From Streptomyces tateyamensis (GTDB taxonomy: Bacteria; Actinomycetota; Actinomycetes; Streptomycetales; Streptomycetaceae), in assembly GCF_003205575.1 (NCBI RefSeq), contig NZ_PYBW01000021.1, positions 1 to 48,463 on the forward strand: 48,463 nucleotides of DNA, written 5' to 3'. Shown piece by piece: positions 33,332 through 41,866 of the stretch (the stretch's first letter is position 1; every line of letters begins with the position of its first letter). The notes beneath the pieces are model-generated. The model was given only the letters and a program-made list of their open reading frames with translations. It was not told the DNA's origin and did no database searches. Position numbers and translations under genes: made by a program.

Positions 33332-33450
33332 TGTCGTCCCGCGGGGACGGCGCCGACAGGACTGCGGGCCCGCCGTCAGACTTTCGTCACCACCGGGGCG
33401 CCCGCTCCGCCCGCCGCCACCGCCCCGGGCAGGTCGATAGGGTGGGCCGC

Positions 33451-34251
33451 ATGGCCCCCCGAACGCCCGCTGCCGCTGCCCGGACCCCGTCGCGCCGACG
33501 GCTGAGCGTGGACGAGCGGCGCGAGCAGCTGATCGCCGTCGCCCTGGAGCTGTTCAGCGCCCGGCCGCCGGAGGAGGTGTCGATCGACGACATCGCCGCC
33601 GCCGCCGGTGCCTCGCGGCCGCTGGTCTACCACTACTTCCCCGGCAAGCAGGCGATCTACGAGGAGTCGCTGCGCCGGGCCGCCGTGGAGCTGGCCGGCC
33701 GGTTCGAGGAGCCCGCGGTCGGCGCCCTGTCCGACCGGCTGGACCGGGTGATGGACCGTTACCTGGCCTACGTGGCCGGCCACGGGCCCGGGTTCGCCGC
33801 GCTGCTGCGCGGTGGCTCGGTGGCGGCCAGTCCCGGGACCAACGCGGTGATCGACGAGGTGCGCCAGGCCGCCCACGACCAGATCCTGGTGCACCTGGCG
33901 CTGCCCGACCCCAGCCCCCAGCTGCGGCTGACCATCCGCGCCTGGATCGCCAAGGCCGAGATCACCTCGCTCGCTTGGCTCGCCGACGGGCAGCGCGAGC
34001 CGCGCGAGCTGGTCCGCCGCCGCCTGGTGCAGGACTTCGTGGCCGCCCTGGTGGTCACCGCCGCCCGCGAACCCGAGCTGGCCGCGGCCCTGGCCGGCTA
34101 CCTGGGCGCCGAGCGCCCGGGCTCGCCCACCTCGGACCTGGTCCAGGACCTGGCCGGCCTGCTCGCCGTCCCGGCGCTGGCGCAGGCGCTGACCGAGCTG
34201 GTCGTCGGGGCCGGCGCCGACGGAGCCGATCCGGCGCCGCCGGCGCTCTGA
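33451..34251 (+). CDS. TetR family transcriptional regulator
   Basis: The 266-residue protein has the TetR HTH (VSIDDIAAAAGASRPLVYHY) and a long ligand domain. It is divergent from the molybdoenzyme operon and 45 bases upstream of the DPF-repeat gene, so either could be its target. A -10-like TAGGGT (33438-33443) ends 7 bases before the ATG, suggesting a leaderless mRNA. Confidence 0.9.
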   Translation: MAPRTPAAAARTPSRRRLSVDERREQLIAVALELFSARPPEEVSIDDIAAAAGASRPLVYHYFPGKQAIYEESLRRAAVELAGRFEEPAVGALSDRLDRVMDRYLAYVAGHGPGFAALLRGGSVAASPGTNAVIDEVRQAAHDQILVHLALPDPSPQLRLTIRAWIAKAEITSLAWLADGQREPRELVRRRLVQDFVAALVVTAAREPELAAALAGYLGAERPGSPTSDLVQDLAGLLAVPALAQALTELVVGAGADGADPAPPAL

Positions 34252-34296
34252 TACAAAAAACCACACGCACGCGATCAGGAGCGGGGGCCGCGGAAC

Positions 34297-36216
34297 ATGA
34301 CGCAGGACGGGTACCCGGGCGCAGCGCCCGGCACGACGGCCGCGAGCACGGCGGCCGCGGACACGGCGGAGACCACGACCGGCGCCCCCGCGGGCGGTGC
34401 GGAGAGCGCCCGGGCGGCGGCGACCACGGCGGGTGCCGAGGCGATCGGCGCCACCATCGACTCGCTGGCCGCGGCCCTGCTCGGTCCCCGGGCCACCCGC
34501 TACCCGGCCCGCGCGCTGACCACCGGCCCGGCCCGCACCCGGCTGTTCGACCGCTGGCTCGCCCTCTCCGGCCCGGGCCGGCTGGCCATCCCCGGTTTCG
34601 GCACCGTGCTCTCCTGCAGCACCGCGCCGCCCGCCCCGCACCGCGCGGCCGAGGCGGTCGCCGAGCTGCTGGCCCGCTACGGCGACGGCCCGGTGAGCGG
34701 GGTGACCGGTTCGGCCGGGCCGCTGCGGGCCGCCGACTTCCAGCTGCCGGTGGCCGCCCAGCCCTCGGACGCCCGGCTGCGCCCGCCGTTCGCCGCGCCG
34801 CTGGCCGAGCTCGCCGGTGGCAGGCACACCCTGACGCCGGAGGAGCTGCCCACCGGCCACGGGGTCGAGGTCCGGCTCGCGCTGCCGGCCGCCTTCCACG
34901 CGCTCACCGTGCGCGGCTCGGGCCGGGCCTTGGCCGAGCAGCTGGCCGAGGTGGCCGAGGAGCTGTTCGCGGCCGAGGGGCTGCCGGCCCGCCGGGACTG
35001 GGCGGTGCTGACCGCGACGCTGGCCGACCCGGGCGCGGCGGCCGGGGTCCGGTACGCCGGCCTGGCGGCGGTGGAGCTGGACGGCCGCCCGAGCAGCGCC
35101 TCGCTGGTCGTGGCGGTGCACCGGGACGCCACCCCGGTGGCCGAGTTGGCCGCGGAGCTGGCCACCTCGCGCCCGCACGCCGAGGTGTGGACGGTGATCC
35201 TGCCGGCCGGGCCGGCCGTGGTGCTGGTGCAGAGCCGCACCGGTGCGGTGCCGGCCGCGCTGACCGGGGACGGGGTGCGGCACTGGCTGGTCTGCTCGGT
35301 GATGCAGGCCTTCCTGCCGCTGCCGGACGGCGGCTCGCTGCTCTCGGTGCAGCTGGGAACGGCACAGGGCGAGGACTGGGAGCGGTACGCCCAGCTCTTC
35401 GCGGACCTGCTGCGCAGTGTGGAGACGGGTTGGGACGGGGAGCCGGCCCAGCTGACGGAGCGGCAGCTGACGGCGGCTCAGCTGCCGCCGGTGCCCCAGC
35501 TGGTGCCTGTCCAGCCCGCGGCGGCACCCCCGGTGCCGCCGCGGCCGCCGGCTCCCCCGGTGGTCCCCGCGCCGTCGGCCGCGCCCGCGGTGACACCGGC
35601 GCCGGACCCGGACCCGGCCCCGGAGGGAGTCGAGGAGACCCCGGTGCTGGTGCCGCCGGACGACCTCGACCCCTTCGCCAAGCTGCCGGAACCGCCTGGC
35701 CAGCCCGTCCGGGCCGCCGCCCCGGAGCCGCCCGCGCCCGAAGCCGTACCCGCGCCCGTGCCCAAGCCCGTGCCGTTGGACCCGTTCGGCACGGTGATGG
35801 CCAATCAGCCCCAGGACCCGTTCGGCACCGTCACCCGCCAGACCCCGGCCGGCGCCGCGGCCCCGCCCCGCCCGGCGAGCGCCCCGGCGGCCGCGGCGCC
35901 GCCCGGACCCGGCAAGGGGACCCCGGTGCTGGTGCCGCCGGACGACTTCGACCCCTTCGCCCCACAACCCGAGGAGCCGGCCCAGGCCCCGGCCGCCAAG
36001 GGCACCCCGGTGCTGATCCCGCCCGACGACTTCGACCCCTTCGCCCCACAACCCGAGGAGCCGGCCCAAGCCCCGGCCGCCAAGGGCACCCCCGTCCTGA
36101 TCCCGCCCGACGACTTCGACCCCTTCGCCCCACAACCCGAGCAACCCGCCCGGTCGGCGGACAGCCCGGCCTCCAGCGCGGCTTCAGCCCCGCCCAAGCC
36201 CGACCCGTTCTCCTAG
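34297..36216 (+). CDS. unrecognised protein with folded N-terminal part and DPF-repeat disordered tail
   Basis: I do not recognise this 639-residue protein. Residues 1-50 are Ala/Thr/Gly-rich. About 50-390 look folded, with alternating helices and strands (RLFDRWLALSGPGRLAIPGF, HWLVCSVMQAFLPLPDGGSLL). From about 390 it is Pro/Ala-rich and disordered, with seven DPF tripeptides. Four lie in TPVL(V/I)PPDD(F/L)DPFA units, two in DPFGTV, and the last at the C-terminus (PDPFS). There is no signal peptide or membrane segment. The ATG at 34297 has no close ribosome site. It follows a TetR gene by 45 bases and may be co-transcribed. A scaffold or adaptor role is only a guess. Confidence 0.72.
   Translation: MTQDGYPGAAPGTTAASTAAADTAETTTGAPAGGAESARAAATTAGAEAIGATIDSLAAALLGPRATRYPARALTTGPARTRLFDRWLALSGPGRLAIPGFGTVLSCSTAPPAPHRAAEAVAELLARYGDGPVSGVTGSAGPLRAADFQLPVAAQPSDARLRPPFAAPLAELAGGRHTLTPEELPTGHGVEVRLALPAAFHALTVRGSGRALAEQLAEVAEELFAAEGLPARRDWAVLTATLADPGAAAGVRYAGLAAVELDGRPSSASLVVAVHRDATPVAELAAELATSRPHAEVWTVILPAGPAVVLVQSRTGAVPAALTGDGVRHWLVCSVMQAFLPLPDGGSLLSVQLGTAQGEDWERYAQLFADLLRSVETGWDGEPAQLTERQLTAAQLPPVPQLVPVQPAAAPPVPPRPPAPPVVPAPSAAPAVTPAPDPDPAPEGVEETPVLVPPDDLDPFAKLPEPPGQPVRAAAPEPPAPEAVPAPVPKPVPLDPFGTVMANQPQDPFGTVTRQTPAGAAAPPRPASAPAAAAPPGPGKGTPVLVPPDDFDPFAPQPEEPAQAPAAKGTPVLIPPDDFDPFAPQPEEPAQAPAAKGTPVLIPPDDFDPFAPQPEQPARSADSPASSAASAPPKPDPFS
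35914..36150 (+). repeat. 84-bp in-frame tandem repeat, about 2.8 copies
   Basis: Units begin at 35914, 35998 and 36082, each encoding 28 residues beginning KGTPVL and containing PPDDFDPFAPQPE. The first two units differ at only a handful of bases; the third diverges after about 65. The repeat uses CCA and CAA codons that are rare in the rest of the gene, and its identity suggests recent expansion. Confidence 0.9.
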
Positions 36217-36227
36217 GGAGCGCGAAC

Positions 36228-36288
36228 GCTGGCGGGGTGCCGGTGACCCGGCCTACCCCTGGGGCCCCGCTCCCGCCACCCCGTCAGC
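36228..36288. terminator. convergent terminator candidate
   Basis: GCTGGCGGGGTG (36228-36239) pairs with CACCCCGTCAGC (36277-36288) with one G-T pair and a 37-base loop. It lies between the converging DPF-repeat gene and gluD. Confidence 0.5.
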
Positions 36289-36301
36289 GCGCGCCCAGCC
36301 A

Positions 36302-37186
36302 CTAATCCTGCCCCCGCACCTCCGGCGGCAGCCCCATCCCCGGCCCGGCCGTGGCCATCGGCGCTCCGCCCCGCACCCGCGGGCTGCGCCGGCCGCGCCG
36401 CTCGACCCAGTGGGCCAGCCAGGAGAGCAGCAGACACATGCCGATGTAGACCGGTGCGATCACCATGACCACCGGGATGAACGGCAGGTCGTAGTCCAGG
36501 TTGGTGGCGATCAGCTTGCCCGCGTGCAGGAACTCCTCGTAGGTGATCAGGAAGCCGAGCGAGGTGTCCTTCAACGCCACCACCAGCTGGCTGATGATGC
36601 TCGGCAGCATCGCCCGGTTGGCCTGCGGGACCAGCACCGAGGCCATCACCTGGGTCTTGCGCATCCCGAGCGCGAACGCCGCCTCCTGCTGCCCGCGCGG
36701 CACCGCCCGCACCCCGGCCCGGAACACCTCGGCCAGCACCGAGCCGTTGTACAGGGTCAGCCCGGCGACCAGGGCCCAGAGCGGCTGCACCTTCATCGCC
36801 ACGAAGATGAAGAAGATCATCACCAGCAGCGGCATGGCCCGGAAGAACTCCACCACCAGGGTGGACAGCCAGCGCACCACCCGGTGCTCGGACAGCCGCC
36901 CGGCCGCGAACAGCGCGCCGAAGGGCAGCGCGAAGAGCACCGTCAGCCCGAAGGCCTTGAGCGTGTTGAGCAGCCCGTGCCAGAGCAGCTCCTGGATCCC
37001 GACGTACTGGAACGGGTTCCACTTGGCGTAGCTGAACTGCCCGGTGCTGACCAGCTCGTAGCCGATCCAGGCGAGCAGTCCGGCGATCGCGAGCAGCGCC
37101 AGCACCCCGTACAGCCGGTGCCGGGAGCGGGCCTTGGGGCCGGGGATGTCGTAGAGCGCGCTGGCGCTCGGTGCCGCCGCCGTCAT
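36302..37186 (-). CDS. gluD: amino-acid ABC transporter permease (glutamate type)
   Basis: The 294-residue permease has five or six membrane segments and the EAA-type loop VPRGQQEAAFALGMRKTQVM of polar amino-acid transporters. The N-terminal extension and Pro/Gly-rich tail are species-variable. The ATG at 37186 overlaps the gluC stop as ATGA. It is last in the gluABCD order. Confidence 0.9.
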   Translation of the reverse strand: MTAAAPSASALYDIPGPKARSRHRLYGVLALLAIAGLLAWIGYELVSTGQFSYAKWNPFQYVGIQELLWHGLLNTLKAFGLTVLFALPFGALFAAGRLSEHRVVRWLSTLVVEFFRAMPLLVMIFFIFVAMKVQPLWALVAGLTLYNGSVLAEVFRAGVRAVPRGQQEAAFALGMRKTQVMASVLVPQANRAMLPSIISQLVVALKDTSLGFLITYEEFLHAGKLIATNLDYDLPFIPVVMVIAPVYIGMCLLLSWLAHWVERRGRRSPRVRGGAPMATAGPGMGLPPEVRGQD

Positions 37187-37827
37187 CGGGCCACCGCCAG
37201 TCGTCGTTCCAGCAGGTTGAAGACGGCGCTGATGGCCAGGGTGATGACCAGGTAGCCGACCGCGATCCAGACGAAGGTCCAGATGATGCTGTAGCCCAGC
37301 TCGTTGATGGTCCGGTAGCTGCCGAGCAGTTCGGTGACGCTGAACGAGCCGGCGATCGCCGAGTTCTTGGCCAGCGCGATCAGCAGGCTGCCGATCGGCC
37401 CGATCACCGAGCGGGCGGCCTGCGGCAGCACCACCAGCGACAGGGTCTGGCCGAAGGTCATGCCGAGGCTGCGGGCCGCCTCGCCCTGGCCCAGCGGCAC
37501 CGTGTTGATGCCCGAACGCAGCGCCTCGCAGATGAAGGCCGAGGTGTAGCAGCTCAGCGCCAGCACCGCGAAGGTGAAGAAGGGCAGCGAGATGCCGAAC
37601 CTGGGCAGGCCCAGCACCACGATGAAGAAGAGCAGGGTCAGCGGGGTGTTGCGCAGCAGCGTGACCCAGACGGTGCCGAAGGCGCGCAGCCCCGGCACCG
37701 GGGAGACCCGGAAGCCGGCGATCAGCACCCCGAGCAGCAGCGCCAGCGCCGAGCTGACCGCGGTGAGCTCGATGGTGCCGACGAAGCCTTCCCAGTAGGT
37801 GTGCCAGTTGGCGGTCAGGACGTGCAT
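37183..37827 (-). CDS. gluC: amino-acid ABC transporter permease (glutamate type)
   Basis: The 214-residue permease has five membrane segments and the loop VPLGQGEAARSLGMTFGQTL. It starts 11 bases after gluB and overlaps gluD by 4 bases. The ATG is at 37827. Confidence 0.92.
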   Translation of the reverse strand: MHVLTANWHTYWEGFVGTIELTAVSSALALLLGVLIAGFRVSPVPGLRAFGTVWVTLLRNTPLTLLFFIVVLGLPRFGISLPFFTFAVLALSCYTSAFICEALRSGINTVPLGQGEAARSLGMTFGQTLSLVVLPQAARSVIGPIGSLLIALAKNSAIAGSFSVTELLGSYRTINELGYSIIWTFVWIAVGYLVITLAISAVFNLLERRLAVAR

Positions 37828-37838
37828 CGGGCCGCTCC

Positions 37839-38735
37839 TCAGTACCGCTGGATCGCGGGCGGGGTGGGCGCCGGCACGCCGGACAGGCCCAGGGTGGCGT
37901 CGTAGGCCTTCTTCCAGTCGCCGTTCTGCTCGTGGCGGGCCAGCGCGTCGTCGATCGCGCCGCGCAGCGCGGTGTCCGACTTGGGGGTGCCGATCCCGTA
38001 GGGCTCGGTGGAGAACGGCTGCCCGGCGATCCGCAGCTCGTCCGGCACCTTGGCCGCGTAGCCCTGCAGGATGGCGTTGTCGGTGGTCACCGTGTCCACC
38101 TGACCGGTGATCAGGTTGTCGACGCAGGCCGAGTAGGTGTCGTAGCCGACCAGCTTGGCCTTGGGGTACTGCTGCTGGATCCGCTGGTAGGGGGTGGAGC
38201 CGGCGGCCGAGCAGACCTTCTTGCCGGCCAGGTCCTGCGGGCCGGTGATGCCGCTCTCGTGCTTGCGCACCAGCAGGCCCTGGCCGGCCACGAAGTAGGG
38301 GCCGGCGAAGCCGACCAGCTTCTTGCGGTTGTCGTTGATGGTGTAGGTGCCGACGTAGTAGTCGACCTGGCCGTTCTGCAGCGCAGTCTCCCGGTTGGCC
38401 GAGGCGATCGTCTTGAACTCGATCCGGTCGGGCCCGAAGCCCAGGTCGGCGGCGACCATCTTGGCGATCTCGATGTCGAAGCCGGAGTAGACCCCGCTGG
38501 CCGGGTCCTTCTGGCCCAGGTAGGGCTGGTCCTCCTTGGCGCCGATCACCAGGTGGCCGCGGCCGCGGGCGGCGTCCACGGTGGGTGAGCCGGTCACCGC
38601 CGGGGCGGTGGCGACCTGGTAGCTGGGCAGGCTGGACGGCTGCGGGCCCTTGGCCGGCGGGGTGCCGGGCTTGCCGCAGCCCAGCGGCGCGGCGAGCAGC
38701 AGGAGCAGGGCCGAACAGGTGACGAAGCGTCGCAC
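37839..38735 (-). CDS. gluB: amino-acid-binding lipoprotein (glutamate type)
   Basis: The 298-residue protein has a signal peptide ending in APLGC (C20), where the -3 residue proline is unusual for a lipobox, then a family 3 solute-binding domain (SGFDIEIAKMVAADLGF, GTYTINDNRKK, DTVTTDNAILQGY). It should bind glutamate or a related amino acid outside the membrane. The start is GTG at 38735, 10 bases after gluA. Confidence 0.9.
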   Translation of the reverse strand: MRRFVTCSALLLLLAAPLGCGKPGTPPAKGPQPSSLPSYQVATAPAVTGSPTVDAARGRGHLVIGAKEDQPYLGQKDPASGVYSGFDIEIAKMVAADLGFGPDRIEFKTIASANRETALQNGQVDYYVGTYTINDNRKKLVGFAGPYFVAGQGLLVRKHESGITGPQDLAGKKVCSAAGSTPYQRIQQQYPKAKLVGYDTYSACVDNLITGQVDTVTTDNAILQGYAAKVPDELRIAGQPFSTEPYGIGTPKSDTALRGAIDDALARHEQNGDWKKAYDATLGLSGVPAPTPPAIQRY

Positions 38736-38745
38736 TCCGGCCCCC

Positions 38746-39498
38746 TCAGTGGTGCAGGATCTTGGAGAGGAAGTCCTTGGCCCGCTCGCTGCGCGGGTTG
38801 GCGAAGAACTCCTCCGGGGCCCGGTCCTCGACGATCCGCCCGTCGGCCATGAAGACCACCCGGTTGGCGGCGGAGCGCGCGAAGCCCATCTCGTGGGTGA
38901 CCACCACCATGGTCATCCCGTCCGCGGCCAGGCCGCGCATCACGTCCAGCACCTCGGTGATCATCTCCGGGTCCAGGGCCGAGGTCGGCTCGTCGAACAG
39001 CAGCGCCTTCGGCTCCATCGCCAGCGCCCGGGCGATGGCCACCCGCTGCTGCTGTCCGCCGGAGAGCTGGGCCGGGTACTTGTCAGCGTGCTCCACCAGG
39101 CCGACCCGCTCCAGCAGCGACCGGCCCTTGGCCTCGGCCTCGGCCCGACTGCGGCCGCGGACCTTGACCTGGGCCAGCGTCACGTTCTGCAGCACGGTCT
39201 TGTGGGCGAACAGGTTGAAGGACTGGAAGACCATCCCGACCTCGGCCCGCAGCCGGGCCAGCCCGCGGCCCTCCGCGGGCAGCGGCTGCCCGTCGATGGT
39301 GATGGTGCCGCTCTCGATCGACTCCAGCCGGTTGATGGCGCGGCAGAGCGTCGACTTGCCCGAGCCGGAGGGGCCGATCACCACCACCACCTCGCCCCGG
39401 CCCACCGTCAGATCGATGTCCTGGAGCACATGGAGCGCACCGTAGTGCTTGTTGACCCCGCTGAGCTGGATCAGCGGGGTGAAGGGCGCAGTGGTCAC
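38746..39498 (-). CDS. gluA: amino-acid ABC transporter ATP-binding protein
   Basis: The 250-residue ATPase has Walker A GPSGSGKST (42-50), signature LSGGQ (145-149) and Walker B LLFDE (166-170), followed by the H-loop VVVTHEMGFA. It powers uptake through GluC/GluD. The GTG start at 39498 opens the operon; a weak hairpin (CCCGGC/GCCGGG, about 39530-39547) separates it from the LapA-like gene upstream. Confidence 0.93.
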   Translation of the reverse strand: MTTAPFTPLIQLSGVNKHYGALHVLQDIDLTVGRGEVVVVIGPSGSGKSTLCRAINRLESIESGTITIDGQPLPAEGRGLARLRAEVGMVFQSFNLFAHKTVLQNVTLAQVKVRGRSRAEAEAKGRSLLERVGLVEHADKYPAQLSGGQQQRVAIARALAMEPKALLFDEPTSALDPEMITEVLDVMRGLAADGMTMVVVTHEMGFARSAANRVVFMADGRIVEDRAPEEFFANPRSERAKDFLSKILHH

Positions 39499-39547
39499 GC
39501 GCCGTCCCTCCCCTGGTCGAAATCGGTTGCCCGGCTCCCCGGCCGGG

Positions 39548-39802
39548 TCAGCGCATGTCCCGGCGGCCCTTGACGACGTAGCCGAGCACCGCGCCGATCA
39601 GCAGCGTGGTGAGCAGCGCGATCCACAGCGGGGCCGTCACCGTGAACACCCAGAACTGGATCTTCACCTTGTCGAGGTTGGCGAACAGGAACCAGAGCGC
39701 GAGCCCGGCGCCCACCACGCCCACCACGACGTTGGTCGGGATGCCGGCGATCTCACTTCGCTTCTGTTTTCCGGAGAACGAACTGCCCGGGTTCTTGGTC
39801 AC
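39548..39802 (-). CDS. LapA domain (DUF1049) membrane protein
   Basis: The 84-residue protein has two membrane segments (NVVVGVVGAGLALWFLFANL and LWIALLTTLLIGAVLGYVV) joined by a KVKIQFWVFTV turn, the LapA layout, and a basic C-terminal end. GTG at 39802 is used; GTG at 39847 with AAGGGG upstream would add 15 residues. LapA-type proteins in E. coli help assemble lipopolysaccharide, but the role in actinomycetes is unknown. It precedes gluA by 49 bases. Confidence 0.8.
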   Translation of the reverse strand: MTKNPGSSFSGKQKRSEIAGIPTNVVVGVVGAGLALWFLFANLDKVKIQFWVFTVTAPLWIALLTTLLIGAVLGYVVKGRRDMR

Positions 39803-39987
39803 AGGGGCAGTGTGCTCGCCGGGTCGCCCGAAGCCGGGCCGATCCACCGTCAGCTGCCCCTTACGGAGTACCCCGCGTCCCCCACACGAGTGATCGGAAA
39901 CTGGTTCGACCCGCCCGGGAACACCGACAGCCGGCCAGGGGTTCTCTCTGCGGCACCACTGGACGACCCGAAGGGCACTTCCCTCTC

Positions 39988-40842
39988 GTGAGCAGCATCC
40001 CCACCATCACCCTGAACAACGGTCTGGCCATGCCGCAGCTCGGCTTCGGCGTCTGGCAGGTCCCGGACGAGGCGGCGGCCGCCGCCGTCCGCACTGCCAT
40101 CGAGGCCGGCTACCGCAGCATCGACACCGCCGCCATCTACGAGAACGAGGCGGGCACCGGCCAGGGCGTCCGCGAGGCGGGCGTGCCGCGCGAGGAGCTG
40201 TTCCTCACCACCAAGCTGTGGAACAGCGGCACCAAGGACTGGTCCGGCCAGGCCGGCCGGGACGCGGTGCTGCGCGAGTTCGACGCTTCGCTCGAGCGCC
40301 TGGGCACCGACTACGTCGACCTGTACCTGATCCACTGGCCGCGGCCGATGCACGGCAGCTACGGCAACATCTGGCAGGCCTTCGAGGAGCTGGCGGCCGG
40401 CGGTCGGGCCAAGGCGGTCGGCGTCTCCAACTTCGGCCAGGCCGAGCTGACGGCGCTGTTCGAGACCACCTCGCTGGTCCCCGCGGTCAACCAGGTCGAG
40501 CTGCACCCGTACTTCCCGCAGCGCGAGCTGCGCGCCTTCCACGCGGAGCACGGCATCGCCACCGAGGCGTGGAGCCCGCTGGGCCAGGGCGGGGAGCTGC
40601 TGGCCGAGCCGGCGCTGACCAAGGTCGCCGCCAAGCACGGCCGCACCGCGGCCCAGGTGGTGCTCCGCTGGCACCTGCAGAGCGGCGTGATCACCATCCC
40701 GAAGTCGGTGACCCCGGCCCGGATCAAGGAGAACTTCGAGGTGGCCGGCTTCGAGCTGGACGCGGAGGACATGGCCGCGGTCGACTCCGTGGCCACCGGT
40801 CGGCGGATCGGACCGGACCCGGCCGGTTTCGACTGGAACTGA
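39988..40842 (+). CDS. aldo/keto reductase (2,5-diketo-gluconate reductase-like)
   Basis: The 284-residue NADPH-dependent reductase has the AKR tetrad in DTAAIYENE (Asp, Tyr), TTKLWN (Lys) and LYLIHWP (His), and the cofactor region IPKSVTPARIKENFEV. Substrates in this class are small carbonyls. The start is GTG at 39988. It is followed by a very strong terminator and stands alone. Confidence 0.92.
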   Translation: MSSIPTITLNNGLAMPQLGFGVWQVPDEAAAAAVRTAIEAGYRSIDTAAIYENEAGTGQGVREAGVPREELFLTTKLWNSGTKDWSGQAGRDAVLREFDASLERLGTDYVDLYLIHWPRPMHGSYGNIWQAFEELAAGGRAKAVGVSNFGQAELTALFETTSLVPAVNQVELHPYFPQRELRAFHAEHGIATEAWSPLGQGGELLAEPALTKVAAKHGRTAAQVVLRWHLQSGVITIPKSVTPARIKENFEVAGFELDAEDMAAVDSVATGRRIGPDPAGFDWN

Positions 40843-40866
40843 GCATGAACTGACCACGGGTCAGTG

Positions 40867-40912
40867 AAAAACCCCGTGGGCGTCCCAGTTCGGGAACGCC
40901 CACGGGGGTTTT
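40867..40912. terminator. bidirectional intrinsic terminator
   Basis: AAAACCCCGTGGGCGT on the left pairs with ACGCCCACGGGGGTTTT on the right (one bulge) around an inner CCC/GGG, giving a long GC stem flanked by A-run and T-run. It ends the aldo/keto reductase gene and the convergent MarR gene. Confidence 0.92.
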
Positions 40913-40957
40913 GCTTTCACCGGATTCCCGGCTGCCCAGGATCCCGGAGGCGAATCG

Positions 40958-41866
40958 TTACGCCTCCGGCGCGAGCCGGGCCGCCTTGCCCAGCAGTACC
41001 AGTACCCGCTGCTGCTCAGCGGGCTCCAGCGGCTCCAGCAGCAGCCGCTCCACCTGCGCCACCCCGGCGGCGGCGCTGTGCAACAGCTCCTGACCGGTGG
41101 GCGAGAGCGAGAGCAGGTTGCGCCGGCCGTCCGAGGGGTCCCGCCGGCGCAGCACCAGGCCGCGTCGGACCAGTCGGGAGACCATCTCGGCCATCGTCGC
41201 CTTGTCCAGCGAGGCCAGCTCGCCGACCGTGCGCTGGTCCGCCCCCGGTTCGGTCTCCAGGGCGTCCAGCACGGCGAACTGAGGTGCAGTCAGCTCGGAG
41301 CCGACGTGCTCCGACCAGAGCTTGGTGTGCACCTGCTGGCCGACCCGGATCAGGTAGCCGACCGCTCGCTGCGCGTCCAGCAGCGGCCGGGTGTCGGTCA
41401 GCGCGGCCACTGCGGCCGGCTCGAGCCTGGCTATCTTGGCCAGCACCCGGACGAGCTCGAGCTGCTCGTCGGAGCTGAGCGGTTCGAACAGGGTGCGCTG
41501 CACCCTGACCACTCCGCCGGTGGCCTCGCGCACGGCTTGGGCGCCGTTCTGCGAGAGCGCGAGCAGCTTGCGCCGGCCGTCCGCCGGATCGCGGCGGCGC
41601 AGCACCAGCCCGCGCCGCACCAGCCGAGCGACCATCTCGGCCATCGTCGCCTTGTCCAGCGACGCACGCTCACCGACGGTGCGCTGGTCGGCGCCCGGTT
41701 CGAGAGCGAGCGCGAGCAGGACCGCGAACTGAGGAGCCGTCAGTTCGGCTCCGACATGCTCGGACCACAGCCTGGTGTGTACCTGCTGGGTCACGCGGAT
41801 GAGGTGTCCGGGCGACTGCTGAAGCCGTCCGGGCACACGGGTCGTCGGGATCTCCCCCAGCACCAT
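40958..41866 (-). CDS. tandem double MarR regulator
   Basis: The 302-residue protein contains two complete MarR domains in one chain, with period 150 residues. Over 86 aligned residues starting at G20 and G170 the copies share 74 identities, including both recognition helices (SLDKATMAEMV) and wings (RRRDPxDGRR); the dimerisation helices have diverged more. MarR proteins normally dimerise, so this may act as a single-chain pseudo-dimer or as a four-domain dimer. The ATG at 41866 is the only good start. It is divergent from a FabG-like gene. The target is unknown. Confidence 0.9.
   Translation of the reverse strand: MVLGEIPTTRVPGRLQQSPGHLIRVTQQVHTRLWSEHVGAELTAPQFAVLLALALEPGADQRTVGERASLDKATMAEMVARLVRRGLVLRRRDPADGRRKLLALSQNGAQAVREATGGVVRVQRTLFEPLSSDEQLELVRVLAKIARLEPAAVAALTDTRPLLDAQRAVGYLIRVGQQVHTKLWSEHVGSELTAPQFAVLDALETEPGADQRTVGELASLDKATMAEMVSRLVRRGLVLRRRDPSDGRRNLLSLSPTGQELLHSAAAGVAQVERLLLEPLEPAEQQRVLVLLGKAARLAPEA

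Noticed and set aside
33376..36144. 922-codon open frame on the minus strand, Gly/Arg-rich
   Set aside because: It is antisense to the TetR and DPF-repeat genes; its composition is the usual high-GC shadow and it has no domain motif.
35914..36150. Possible CRISPR-like direct repeats
   Set aside because: Units are contiguous, without spacers, and keep the reading frame of a protein.
34297..36216. DPF motifs as SSB-type acidic tips (DDxxPF)
   Set aside because: The similarity is limited to a few residues, the N-terminal part is not an OB fold by eye, and the motif is internal; left as a curiosity only.
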